Origin: Adiantum capillus-veneris
Lineage: Eukaryota > Streptophyta > Polypodiopsida > Polypodiales > Pteridaceae
NCBI GenBank assembly: GCA_014529385.2
Contig: CM043964.1
Coordinates: forward strand, 2,963,497-3,027,496
Direction: 5' to 3'
DNA length: 64,000 nt
Shown here: positions 10,981 through 21,093 of the stretch, piece after piece
Layout of the letters: each line of letters starts with the position of its first letter
How positions within the stretch are numbered: the stretch's first letter is position 1
The notes under the pieces: model-generated
The model's database searches: none
Told to the model about the DNA's origin: nothing
The model's input: only the letters and a program-made list of their open reading frames with translations
Program-made: the position numbers and the translations under genes

Positions 10981-12320
10981 CACTAGAATGGTAACCTAAC
11001 AGGACATAAAAGTGTCCTTTCAGGGTTTTGGGAAAAATTTCCAAGACCATAGTAGATCCACGCATTTTGAAAAATCCTTTCATGAGCTTATAGTTCAATA
11101 ACTATTACATATGGAAAAAATGAGAAACTTGTAATTTTTCTCATCCCTTGGTCACTACAAGCCTCCAAAGTTGATGGACTAGTGCATTTTGCCCAAAACA
11201 GCAATTTCTTACGGTTGATTGCATATAAATAAGAGTGGAGATTTTTGTAGGACATGAGATAAAATGCCCCGTTAACTTCAATGGGTTGGTGACCAAAACA
11301 TATGGTTGCTTTTACCTCACTAATTTTTTTTTGGTCAAAAAAAAAAGGTACAAAAAAGTTGCATTTTTACCATTCTGCGGACCTATCATCAAAGTTTCTA
11401 TAGTCACGCTCAATACAGATACTATATACATATTTTCTTAGTTTCCTTTGGGCCTTTGGATTCAAAAGGAGCCAATGGAGCATGTCAAAAGGATAATGGA
11501 TCTCTTACAATTGGAACCTTGGGGGCAATGATAAAGTGCTAAATACAGCAAACATGAAAAAACTGGGTTTAGCATTATGACCTCTAGAAACCCATAGAAA
11601 CTACTCAATATCTATCCAAGTTTGTAGTCTATGACTATATATGGTCACTACCTACAAAATACACACAATTGGCCTAAGAAACTAGAAATATTGAGAAAGT
11701 TATACTTGCTACTCTAAAATGTATCGTACTCTTCAGCAATCAAAAAACTCAACCATCATCATATACTATGCTATATAGCATATTAGGTCCCCCAAAACTC
11801 AAGGAAGATTAGATTTATGTTATACATTACACTTACACAATCAAAATTGAATTTGGATATCAAGAAAGCCACCAAAAAAATCATAAAAGTGCTAATGTTG
11901 GCCAAAAAACAGGATTATGCAATTCTTGTAAATTGGTCATAACTTTCAATTTTAACACTTAGCTCTCCCTACAAGCATCAAAACATGTTGAGAACTATGA
12001 AGGCCTAACCTCTAGCCATCTAAACCTCACAAACATGAAGTTTAGAGTTGTATAGTTGCCAAAAATTGAAAAAAAGCCAAAAACAGGACCCGTTTTTTCA
12101 CATAGTTTAGGTTCAAAAATGTTGTGCAAGTGTAAGGTTAATGGTGAGATCGATACTCAAAAAAAAATGCTAAGTTTTTTTCAGCTCATAAGGCAACTTT
12201 GTGGATATATAGCACCTAGAAATTCATTTTCATACTCTTCAAATAATTCAAGCAAAATGGTCACCTAACAGGACACAAAAGTGTCCAAGGACATAAAAGT
12301 GTCCTGTTACCATTCTAGTG
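10981..12320. mobile_element. Non-autonomous DNA transposon, piggyBac-like by TTAA duplication
   Basis: This 1,340-bp insertion has terminal inverted repeats starting CACTAGAATGGTAAC at both ends. The flanks are TTAA on both sides. Subterminal hairpins are built from GGACA-TAAAAG-TGTCC: one near the left end, and two near the right end, one of them in a GGACAC-AAAA-GTGTCC variant. The interior is A/T-rich, with no transposase-like frame. Ends starting CACTA recall En/Spm elements, but those duplicate 3 bp and the flanks here do not fit that. A TTAA duplication is the hallmark of piggyBac-type transposases, so I favour that class. Confidence 0.75.
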
Positions 12321-13037
12321 TTAAACCTTTTCAAATGCCAATTTTGGGTTAAACATGGACTCATTTTAGGGCATATAGTGTCCAAAAATGGGATTTCCAC
12401 AGATGAGAGAAAAATTAAAGCTATTGCTGAATTTCCACCACCTACAAACTATAAAGGAGTTCAAAGGTTCATGGGCCATGTTGGTTATTACCGATGGTTT
12501 ATTTTAAACTTTGTCGAGATAGCTCGTCCTTTGTACAAGCTTCTTATTGAGTTCCAATGGACTGGGGAGTGTGACCATGCTTATGAGTCATTGAAAAAGA
12601 CCTTGACTAGCGCTCCTATTCTGCGAGTGCCTAATTGGAATGTAATTTTTCATGTGCATATTGATGAATCGAACTTTTCTATTGGGTGTGTTCTAGCTCA
12701 ACCAGGAGAACATAAACTAGACTACCCCATTAGCTTTGCAAGTCGTCAATTGAATAATGCCAAGAGAAACTACACCACTACAGAGCGAGAAGGTTTAGGT
12801 ATGATTTATGCAGTGAAGAAATTTTGCTACTACCTTCTTGGCAACAAGTTTGTGTTCTGTGTTGATCATCAAGCCTTGTTGTATCTAGTAAATAAACCTT
12901 GTTCCACGGGAAGAATTACACGATGGTTGCTAATTCTCCTTGAGTTTGATTTTACCGTTGTGGTGAGACCTGGTAAAAGACATGTCATGGCGGATCATTT
13001 GTCTCGCATACCCAATGGTGAAGCCCCTACTGGAGTC

Positions 13038-13469
13038 GATGATGAGTTGTCCGATACTTCTCTATTCCTAGTCGAAACCATACCTGAATGGAGTGATAAG
13101 ATTGTGAAATTTCTAGTTAATGGTTTTCCACCCAAAGAGCTTTGTAAAGACATAGCTCGAAAACTATTAAAAGAATATGAATCTTACTCTTTCATTGCAG
13201 GAACTCTCTACAAGCTAGGGAAGGATGATATTCTTAGACGTTGTGCCCGTGAGGATGATGAGTTGCCCGATACTTCTCTATTCCTGGTCAAAACCATACC
13301 TGAATGGAGTGAGAAGATTGTGAAATTTCTAGTTAATGGTTTTCCACCCAAAGAGCTTCGTAACGACATAGCTCGAAAACTATTAAAAGAATATGAACCT
13401 TACTCTTTTATTGCATGAACTCTCTACAAGCTACAGAAGGATGATATTCTTAGACGTAGTGTCTGTGAG
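13038..13469 (+). repeat. Tandem 216-bp in-frame duplication between RNase H and integrase
   Basis: Unit 1 is 13038-13253 and unit 2 is 13254-13469. Each encodes 72 residues beginning DDEL(S/P)DTSLFLV and ending in the KLGKDDILRR segment, with few differences. The duplication keeps the frame; a stop (TGA) appears at the end of ORF 12318-13418, inside unit 2. The segment lies just before the integrase zinc-binding domain. Confidence 0.88.
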
Positions 13470-14670
13470 GATGAGTATTTATACATACTACAAGAGAAGC
13501 CCACATGGGTATAGCCGGAGGACATTTCTCAGGGGAACTAACAGCTAGAAAGGTGTTGGAATCAGGCTATTGGTGGCTAACCTTATTTAAGGATACATCA
13601 TTTTTTGCAAAAGGATGTGATGAATGCAAACGTTAGAAAATCACACAACAAAAGGATAGAATGCTCTTACATCCTATTAAAGTGACTCAACCATTTGAAA
13701 AATGGGGTTTCGACTTTGTAGGCCCAATTAGTCCGGCAGCTCGTAGCACTCAATCTCGATATATTATCATTGCCACTAACTATGTGACAGAGTGGACAGA
13801 AGCCAGGGCAACACGTAAGGCCGATGCAAGGTCAACTGCCAAGTTTCTCTTTGAGAACATTATTACAAGATTTGGTTGTCCCTTTGAGATTGTGAGTGAC
13901 AATGGTACTCATTTTATAAATGGAGTAATAAAAGAACTCACTACCAACTTTATGATAGCTCACCATAACTCCACACCTTATTATCCACAAGCAAATGGCC
14001 AAGCTGAGAGCACCAACAAGACCTTAATCTCTATCTTGACGAAAATGGTAGAAGCTCATCGCACAGATTGGGATTTAAAGCTTATATCATCTCTATGGGC
14101 TTATCGTACTGTGCACAAAGTTGCCATTAACTGCACATTGTTTAAAATGGTGTATGGCCAAGAAGCGGTTATGCCATGGGAGTTTGTTGTTCCTAGTCTT
14201 CGAGTAGCTTCTCAAGAAGGTTGGGATGGTAACCCCTTAGTTGAGCGATAATATATCCTTGAAAGGCTAGATGAAGAGAGGCAATTAGCTGTGCAAAATG
14301 CACTTGTGGAGAAAGATAGGAGGAAGAAATGGTTTGACCGTCATCTAAAGAACAAAGATATCAATGTTGGTGATAAAGTCCTTAGGTATGGAGTGCGTAA
14401 CAAAAAGAAAAAGTTGAAATATGGGGGAAAAAGACCATATAGAGTATGTGAGATCACCCCACAAGGAACCATTCGTGTGGAGACTCTTGATGGAGTTGAA
14501 ACTATTGGATTCCTCAATGGGAGAAAATTTAAAAGATACTATGATCCTTTAAGCCAAGAGGAGCTATGTGTCATCCATACAAAAAAGGCAACCAAGGCAC
14601 AAACATAATTGAAGAAGATTCAAGCTCAAGCTGAGGCTAAGGAGCGACAATAACGCATAAGACGAAAACG
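13470..14670 (+). pseudogene. F-c integrase
   Basis: The zinc-binding part is damaged (13470-13660): stops interrupt it and the first His region is altered, though CDECKR is still readable near 13620. The catalytic core is open at 13661-14251. Its Asp lies in WGFDFVGP, its second Asp in IVSDNGTHFINGV, and its Glu in NGQAESTNK, so the D-D-E set is present. A TAA at 14249-14251 ends it. The C-terminal part (14291-14608) has KKWFDRHLKNKDINVGDKV and RPYRVCEITPQGTIRVETL, a GPY-like module. No chromodomain is visible. Confidence 0.82.
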
Positions 14671-15838
14671 AGAGGCTAACCTTGGAGTCACACATGCATT
14701 CCACGTTGAAACCGATGAGGATTGGTTGGACTCTGACACACCTCTACAATACCCTATTGAGCTAAACAGCACCTATGGAAAAGTTCTATATAACGCCTTA
14801 TTGGACACGGGAGCTAAATATAATCTGCTATCATATGGGGTGTGGTGTCAGTTAGGGAAGCCACCTCTATCTGAGAGTATTATCCAAGTCAAGGGTGTCA
14901 ACAATAAAAAAACTTCGGTTTTTAGAATTTGGTACACTTTTGACAATGGGGTTGTAGCTCAAGACTTTTTGGTCATGCCTGTTGGAACTATGCAGGGTAA
15001 TATAAATCTAGGACGCACTTGGATGATAGCCACCAAATGCACTATTGATTAGAGGACAAGGGGTGTCACAACACAGAAACCAACTCTTAGCCTTGCCACT
15101 CAAGCCATACTTCCTAAGATATTGTCTCTTAAGGAAATAAAACCCAAAACATTGCATGTCCAAGAGGTTGAACCATATATCCCCATAGCCCAACTCCCTA
15201 GAGCTTCAACTGATGCAGTTGAAATAAAGCTTGGGACACACAAAACCCATCCCAATATAACAAAGAAATCATACAAGTGGGTCCCTAAAGCTTATTTAGC
15301 GACCATAGCTAGTGCTAAAAGACAGAAGCCTTGTAAGAAACGTCCCATTCGCCCCAAGAAATGTAAAGAAATGTTGCGTTGGATTCCTAAAAAACTATTG
15401 GAAGCCCAAGCCTACTATGAAGGAAATGATCAAATCTGGGTGCCAAAACGTAAATTGTGCTCTTACTTGTTACCGGGCCCATGTGAGCTCAATCCTGTGG
15501 CTCCAAAATGAATTGAAGATCGCGGAAAGGAAAAAATCACGAAATGTTACACACCTACTCCAGATCTAGGTTGGGTGCCGAAGAAAGAACGATTTGTTCC
15601 ACCTAGCTCAGGAACAGGGAAATCAAATGAAGCTTCCTGCTCTTCAATTAGTTCCTATACGGAAATAGAAACTTCGACACAACCTCCACCTACCATTGTA
15701 CATATCCATACAAGAAAGAAAGAGTTTGCACCTCCCGTTGTAAGTTCACCACCTACAACAATGTTGCAAATAAAATCATGGGAGAGTACCTTACCACCCT
15801 TGCAACTAGATTAAATGCATAGGGCGGTCAAAAACTAT
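14671..15838 (+). pseudogene. F-c second retropepsin domain and W-x-P-K tail
   Basis: A second aspartic-protease-like domain lies after integrase: ALLDTGAKYNLLSYGVW (Asp codon at 14804), then QDFLVMPVG and INLGRTWMIATKCTID, which resembles the LG-x-x-W end of retropepsins. TAG at 15050-15052 replaces the Trp codon read in F-d. The same frame continues to 15814 with one more stop. It contains repeated motifs YKWVPK, LRWIPK, QIWVPK and GWVPKK, a basic KKRP-rich segment and a Ser/Pro-rich end at STLPPLQLD. Position and motif are shared with Y, so this is a conserved part of the polyprotein, not random readthrough. Its function is unknown. Confidence 0.75.
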
Positions 15839-15919
15839 TGGTTAAAGCCTTCACCCATAACAACTTGAACAATTGGTTTCAAAAGGTGACGACATCATTC
15901 CAAAAGGTATGATCTACCC

Positions 15920-15933
15920 AAGGAAGGGGGGAG
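15920..15933 (+). other. F polypurine tract before the middle LTR
   Basis: AAGGAAGGGGGGAG directly precedes the LTR start TGTTTGCTGAC. The same tract is found in F-d (62204-62217, minus) and as a variant in C (54948-54961). Confidence 0.88.
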
Positions 15934-16158
15934 TGTTTGCTGACATCCATCATTCACTTCCTTCCCTCTCAACCTTCCTCCCTGACCTCTTAATCTCCAA
16001 TCTTAGGGAATGTATATAGAAAGCCTTATACTCACAAAAACAGATAAAAAAGTAAAAGAGCAAGAGCCATAACACAAAATCATAAAAACACATTATGCAC
16101 AAGAACACGACCCCTGTAATATTTGCACTCTAACCATCATCTATTTGCGTGTACAGAT

Positions 16159-16581
16159 ATGGCTAGTACGCTAGAGTCATCCACTCCTGCCTTGGGTGAG
16201 AGGTACCCTCGTTACTTTTCACAAATGTTTCACATGGTCTTTCCGGTGCTTGCATGTGAATGGTATTTGGTAGGTACGCTAGTATCTGAGAGGAATTTCG
16301 AGGAGTTAGAATGGCTCATACGTCTCTTCACCACGACTGATCCATACTTAGAAGAGATCGTTTCTCCCATTGCACAAGCCTACCCTTTTGACCAAGATGA
16401 GTATAGGCGTCTAGTGACCTTCTTAGTAAACATGGGTACCTATGATGAAGAAGAAGATTTACATGACTACACGGATGGCACATATGGTCTCATAGATGAT
16501 GACTTTGTTTATCTCAACGACGAGGATAGGAGTTTAGCTTTACGGTTTTCCCCCAATCTCTACAATATCCTATTCCCTTGA
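16159..16581 (+). CDS. ORF inside the F LTR, 140 aa, unknown function
   Basis: The ATG at 16159 opens a 140-codon frame starting MASTLESSTPALGERYPRYF and ending NLYNILFP. The protein is acidic towards its end, with a YDEEEDLHDYTDG stretch, and has no membrane segment or motif I recognise. The F-d LTR has the same frame on the minus strand (59922-60344), equally long, without stops or gaps and about 86% identical. ORFs inside plant LTRs are unusual. By hand count the two copies differ by about 7 silent and 21 amino-acid-changing substitutions, close to neutral expectation, so current selection is not shown. I chose the ATG over an upstream TTG at 16123. Confidence 0.5.
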   Translation: MASTLESSTPALGERYPRYFSQMFHMVFPVLACEWYLVGTLVSERNFEELEWLIRLFTTTDPYLEEIVSPIAQAYPFDQDEYRRLVTFLVNMGTYDEEEDLHDYTDGTYGLIDDDFVYLNDEDRSLALRFSPNLYNILFP

Positions 16582-17783
16582 CTCTCTAAGGGGAGTGCAA
16601 ATAATTAGGTTAGGGTTCCTTATGTTTTTTAATTGTGTTCAATAAGTGTTGGTACCTTTTCCCACTTATGTGTCTCTTAGAGGTATTCTTTGTGTTTCTT
16701 AGTGTGTACATGACCGTGTTGCTGTTGTTAGGATTTGGACCTTCATGGGATCTTTCTCTCGTTCACACTTCAAATCAAGCGCGACCATCAACACAAACAA
16801 GCGTTTCTTGTCCATTAGCATTGTCCCTTATCTTTTTTGCTTCCATGTTTGTCTGCTTTGATTGTGATTGGTACCATAGTATTCAGCGCATTTTCTTAGT
16901 ACCAAACATTAAATTCAATGTAATTTTTTGTCATAATCACTTGTCTAGATTTAAACATCAAGCAGTCCGACTAAGCTAGTTTGACCAAGTTAGGTGTTAC
17001 AAATCTTCTCTTAATACCATCATAAATACCTTCCTAATAATTAATGGTTACTTAGGTTCTTAATCCAATTTAGGCAGCATTGTGTGAAATGTACTAGGGC
17101 TTTCTAGTGGGCTTAGTCCCTATTGACCTTTAGCTTAAGTATTATAAAGGGATTTTACTAGTGTGATGAGCCTCGGGAGGGTAACAGTGTTATATGACCC
17201 CCCAAAGTTACAAAATTAAAATGCTGAAAACGAACAAACAAAAAATCAAAGTGCCACAATGTAAAATCTTAAGCTGGGAGAGAAATCTCAGCTTGATTTG
17301 GTACTTCACTCACATGTATCGCCTATGGTACTAGAGCCCTAGAGGTTCCCAGTGTGGGCACTTTCCCTTAAAAAGCAAAAAACCCAAGGCATACAAAATA
17401 AGCACACACATCAAAATTGAATCAATGTGAAAAGACCTTGGGGGGTCAAAGAAAAGGTAATCAGTCAGGCGATGATTTCATGAGAAATTCCTTTTATCGT
17501 AGCTTAACGACAAGGTTTTCTAGGTATAGCCTCTAGTTAGCCCTCGAACATGAAATACTTGGCTCTCGCGATTAAACAACTTAATTGACCAGAGAAAATT
17601 AAGAAGCTTACCCATGGTATTAATAGTCGATCTTTAGTGCCTTTTGATCGTTAAATTGGCAACCCCATACTTGTTTAATTTTTTACCTTTACAACTGTTT
17701 ATGCGTTTAATTATATTGCAATTTAATGTTTATTGCTGACAAATGGTTTAAAATTCTGTTACCAATCAAATTGTCTGCCTACA

Positions 17784-17788
17784 ACTAT
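17784..17788. repeat. Target duplication of X, left (CTAT, possibly ACTAT)
   Basis: CTAT precedes the X LTR here and follows it at 47956-47959. The preceding A is shared with the terminal A of the LTR, so length is 4 or 5 bp. F LTR sequence reads through on both sides. Confidence 0.75.
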
Positions 17789-17962
17789 TGAGGCGGTCCG
17801 GGGTGGGCAACAAGAAGAGTGGCCTCTAAGCACCCTTGTAGACTCCCGTGCTGCTCAATTGGGTTGGGGTTGGAAAAAACAACAAACACACACACAAACC
17901 CGCAACCTTACCCTACACAAATTTGGGGCACCACCTAGTTTTGGATGCGAACTAGGACGCGT

Positions 17963-17964
<2 letters not shown>

Positions 17965-18049
<85 letters not shown>
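17965..18049. repeat. (AG)n microsatellite in X LTR
   Basis: This is about 85 bp of AG repeats with one C interruption near 18011. The other X LTR has only about 18 bp. It yields spurious frames rich in Arg-Glu or Ser-Leu. Confidence 0.92.
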
Positions 18050-18052
<3 letters not shown>

Positions 18053-20113
18053 TGCTCGGGCTGCTTTGAAATGTATTGGCAATGATCAGGCAAACACAAT
18101 TATATATGTAAGAAAGAGAGAGAAGAGTGAGGGGGTGCTTGTTGCATTAATACCTTCTTACAAATCTGTCATGACCGATCAAAGTGAGATTAGTATTTGT
18201 TCAACATAGATTGAGTAAATTTCACCACGACACATCACAAGGAAAGCCACCCCAATCACTGTCTTAAGGCCAGGGGAGTCCTCTCCACCCTATCGCCCCC
18301 TTACAATATGTGGGATTTATGGCTAAATTGATGACAACACCCAGACACAAGCTATCAAGAACTAAAAATATCACCAAGACACTTACACATCATTGTTGTC
18401 CATTACTTCACGTTGGAGCAGAGACAAAGTATCCAAGCTTAGTCCAAATCCACCCTCCTTGATTCAGCAAATTTTGGGCTTACACTAGTAGGAGGAATGA
18501 TAGATTTTCCACTCTCAATTGAATGATCGCTCTCTCTCTTACAATGGCATAGAGTTCCCGTGCTAATCACCCCTATTACAACACATGCACAAGCATACTA
18601 CAATGAGCTTCCACTCAAGAGCTCCTTCTAGAGAGGTTGAGCTTGGCTTCTCAAGCTATAGCATAGTGCTCTTGCTTATGGCTCTCTCTTTGTGCTAACT
18701 ACACCCTCCTTTTATAGCAATTTTGAAGGCTAGGGTTACTCCTCTAACCATGGTTGGGTTAGATTTTCATCACTTATCTAATTTCTTTTGCTTGGAATTA
18801 TCAAGAAGTTGGTGTGGATAGATGAAGAAGAGAGAGAGGAGAGAAGTGGAGGTGATAGGACTTTTCATAGTAGGTTAGTGTTAGTAAATTAGTAGAGTTA
18901 GTTATTTTATTGATTTACAAATGGAATTGGATATTTACAATGGGAGTATCCAAGTAGGATACAAATAAGGAAGAAAAAACTCTTAATAGGTAAGAAAACA
19001 TGGATTTCTTACAATGTTGATGCTCCAAGTGTCTTGAGTAGGGTCAATTTTGACGCTTGTTGACGGTCCACTAGCTTTGACGGTACGTTTTTTTCACTCT
19101 TGACCTTCCTTTGGGAGACAAGGTAATTGAATATGCGTAATCAATCACCATGATGCTGTCTTTCAAGAGAAGAGGCTGAATTTTATGGTTTTTTGATAGA
19201 TATGGGTAATATGGATGAGGAAAAATGAGACTAGGTGGTCAATTTTGGAATGGAAGTGTGTGTAGGAAACATGAGTTCACCATGGTTTCTCTTATTCTTC
19301 AAGGTTTAGAAGAAGGTGAGTAGGGTGCAGAGAGGAGTGGTGAGAGAGGTGGGGATGATGAGTGGAGAGGTGTATGTGAAAGAGGAAAATGATAAAGTGA
19401 AAGAGGGAGTGTGGCTGCATAGCATGGGCAAACTGGGGTCCACAAATAAAATCCTAGCTCACAGCTCGTAGCTCAAAAAAATATGAAAAAATTTGAGGTG
19501 AAATTTCAGCTCACAAGCTAGAACGTTTGTTTGTATCACCTTTTCAAATTCGGGGAGCATGTGATCTTTAAAAATTCAGCAAAACCGACTGTTTTTTCCA
19601 CTGCACAAGGTCCTTGTGAGGTCCTTCTTTGAATGATTCTTTTAAATACCTCCAAGAGTGAGCTCCCCATGGTGCATGCATGCATTCCACATACCCTTGA
19701 CCTTATTTGGTAGGTCTATAATTGAAGATATTGTTGAGATCATGATATAAGTGAATAGTACAACTAAGAAAATCAAATATTGAGGGGTCTAAAAAAATAT
19801 GTACATGTCAAATATAAATAATATAGGTGGAAAAAATATAAAGGGGTCAAAATAAATCTCTCTCATTATAAGTCTACCATAAAAAGATGAATATTTTTGG
19901 TGTTTTAATTTATGAGAGTAAACGAGAATAGATGTAGGAAGGAAAAATCACAATAGTGAAAAAATATACACATAAATAAAACTAGTTTTTTTGGATTTTT
20001 GTTGGGATGGAGTTACACCAAAAATAAGAGAAGCTTGCATGAAATTATTTTTATATGGAATAAAGAGTATGCAAAATGGTAAGAAAAAATATGGTAATGG
20101 TGAGTCAATGTAC

Positions 20114-20118
20114 ATAGC
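20114..20118. repeat. Target duplication ATAGC, left of Y
   Basis: ATAGC precedes Y and recurs at 39163-39167 after it. The undisturbed X LTR reads through with a single ATAGC at 47626-47630. Confidence 0.95.
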
Positions 20119-20327
20119 TGTTGAGCCAGCAGAGGATCACACCCACATTTTTGCTCACACCCATCATTTTGTAACCATTGATTGTAATAAATGTTTTTCC
20201 GACATTAATTTTGATTTGAGCCATTCATTAAGTAACGGGACTCAATTGAGTTTCCAGCTTGTAATCCCGACGTAATTTCACCTGCTGATGTAAATAATTA
20301 GAGATGTTCTCACCTCCAAGGCTGAGG

Positions 20328-20335
20328 TATATAAG
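20328..20335 (+). promoter_or_regulatory. TATA box in Y 5' LTR
   Basis: TATATAAG lies in GAGGTATATAAGCC, conserved at 38438-38445 in the 3' LTR. A GA tract starts about 70 bp downstream. It is the likely start signal for the full-length RNA. Confidence 0.7.
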
Positions 20336-20403
20336 CCAAAGTTTTGTAACCTAAGGGAGGATTCAATTAATCAAAGTGAGTTTTTGAGCGCCGTGACTGT
20401 GTC

Positions 20404-20405
<2 letters not shown>

Positions 20406-20447
<42 letters not shown>
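20406..20447. repeat. (AG)n tract in Y 5' LTR
   Basis: This is 42 bp of AG repeats; the 3' LTR has 21 bp at 38515-38535. The difference accounts for the length difference between the LTRs. Confidence 0.92.
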
Positions 20448-20449
<2 letters not shown>

Positions 20450-21075
20450 TTATCTTCTTGCTACGGGAGCTACGGGGCCGCCATTGGAGAAGCGACACCG
20501 CCATTGTGTTAGCAACGGTGAGAGCTACGCACAGATTCCAAGAGTGCGCGCTATCGGCTTCTACGTGTGGTAAGTTCCTACGAGCTTCGGTATGAGTTTT
20601 CTTCCAACTCGTGTGTCGGAATAGAGCGTGCAGCATATCTATAGAACCACAACGAGTAGAGCTACACATTAGTACCATCAGGGTCAAGTTTCGGTCACCA
20701 GTATTTTTCGGCCTGTTTTCATACGCGTTTACCGCACGGAGTGGTTATAGGTTGATTTTGCAGTTCAAGTCTTTAGGGTGTTGTTCTTTCCTAGTGTATA
20801 GACTTCCCCTTGAGTTTGAGATCGATTCAATGATTCTAGATCCTGTTTCGTATAGCATTCGTTCGTAGTACGGATTTCAGTCACTTGCATGTTTTAGAAC
20901 TTAGATTTGATTTCCTTAGTAGTGATTGTCATTAGAAGGTCGAGTAGGTGATTTGACACCCACCTAGTTGTTTCCATGCGCCTGCGGGTCAAGCTCCGTC
21001 CTCGTCTGATAAATTCTGTTGTTGGTTGAGTTCTCGCTATTTAGCTTCCGCTAGCGGCGTAACCGCCTTAACATT

Positions 21076-21093
21076 TGGCGCCGCTGCCGGGGA
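21076..21093 (+). other. Y primer-binding site (tRNA-Asp type)
   Basis: TGGCGCCGCTGCCGGGGA starts two bases after the LTR. It differs at one position from the complement of the plant tRNA-Asp(GUC) 3' end as I know it. F has the same C-for-T change. Confidence 0.85.

Larger units (their letters stand above)
10449..13037 (+). pseudogene. F-c reverse transcriptase and RNase H, split by a DNA transposon
   Basis: The reverse transcriptase starts before 10449 and includes EWVSPIMIVPKKNEKLRVC, SFLDGYSGYNQ (first catalytic Asp) and AFLDDLCVYS, an F-L-D-D version of the usual Y-x-D-D. A stop at 10920 and a 1.34-kb insertion (10981-12320) follow. Removing the insertion and one TTAA restores the frame across RISL-NLFKC. 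RNase H follows, with HVHIDESNFSIGCVLAQ, NYTTTEREGLGMIYAV and FCVDHQALLYLV, all with acidic catalytic residues visible, then MADHLSRIP. The layout matches Y. No second (archaeal-type) RNase H is seen, unlike X. Confidence 0.85.
15934..17788 (+). repeat. F middle LTR, first part
   Basis: The LTR starts TGTTTGCTGACATCC after the purine tract and continues to the X insertion. It resumes at 47956 and ends at 48968. The whole LTR is therefore about 2.87 kb without X. It includes the 140-codon ORF (16159-16581), which the C 3' LTR and F-b LTR lack. Confidence 0.85.
17789..20118 (-). repeat. X 3' LTR, larger part (rest at 39168-39485)
   Basis: This aligns closely with 45368-47626 of the 5' LTR. A TATA-like TATAAAAG lies on the minus strand at 18709-18716, matching 46221-46228 in the other LTR. 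The tract of AG repeats at 17965-18049 is much longer than in the 5' LTR (45543-45560). The sequence contains no long frame. Confidence 0.88.
20119..21073 (+). repeat. Y 5' LTR
   Basis: This 955-bp repeat starts TGTTGAGCCAGC and ends CCTTAACA. It pairs with 38229-39162. Confidence 0.95.

Noticed and set aside
10981-12320. CACTA (En/Spm) transposon
   Set aside because: The ends start CACTA, but the flanking duplication is TTAA and a 3-bp duplication does not fit the two sides (TAA against TTA).
17733-18209. 158-codon frame rich in Arg-Glu, and its Ser-Leu shadow
   Set aside because: It is produced by the AG microsatellite in the X LTR.
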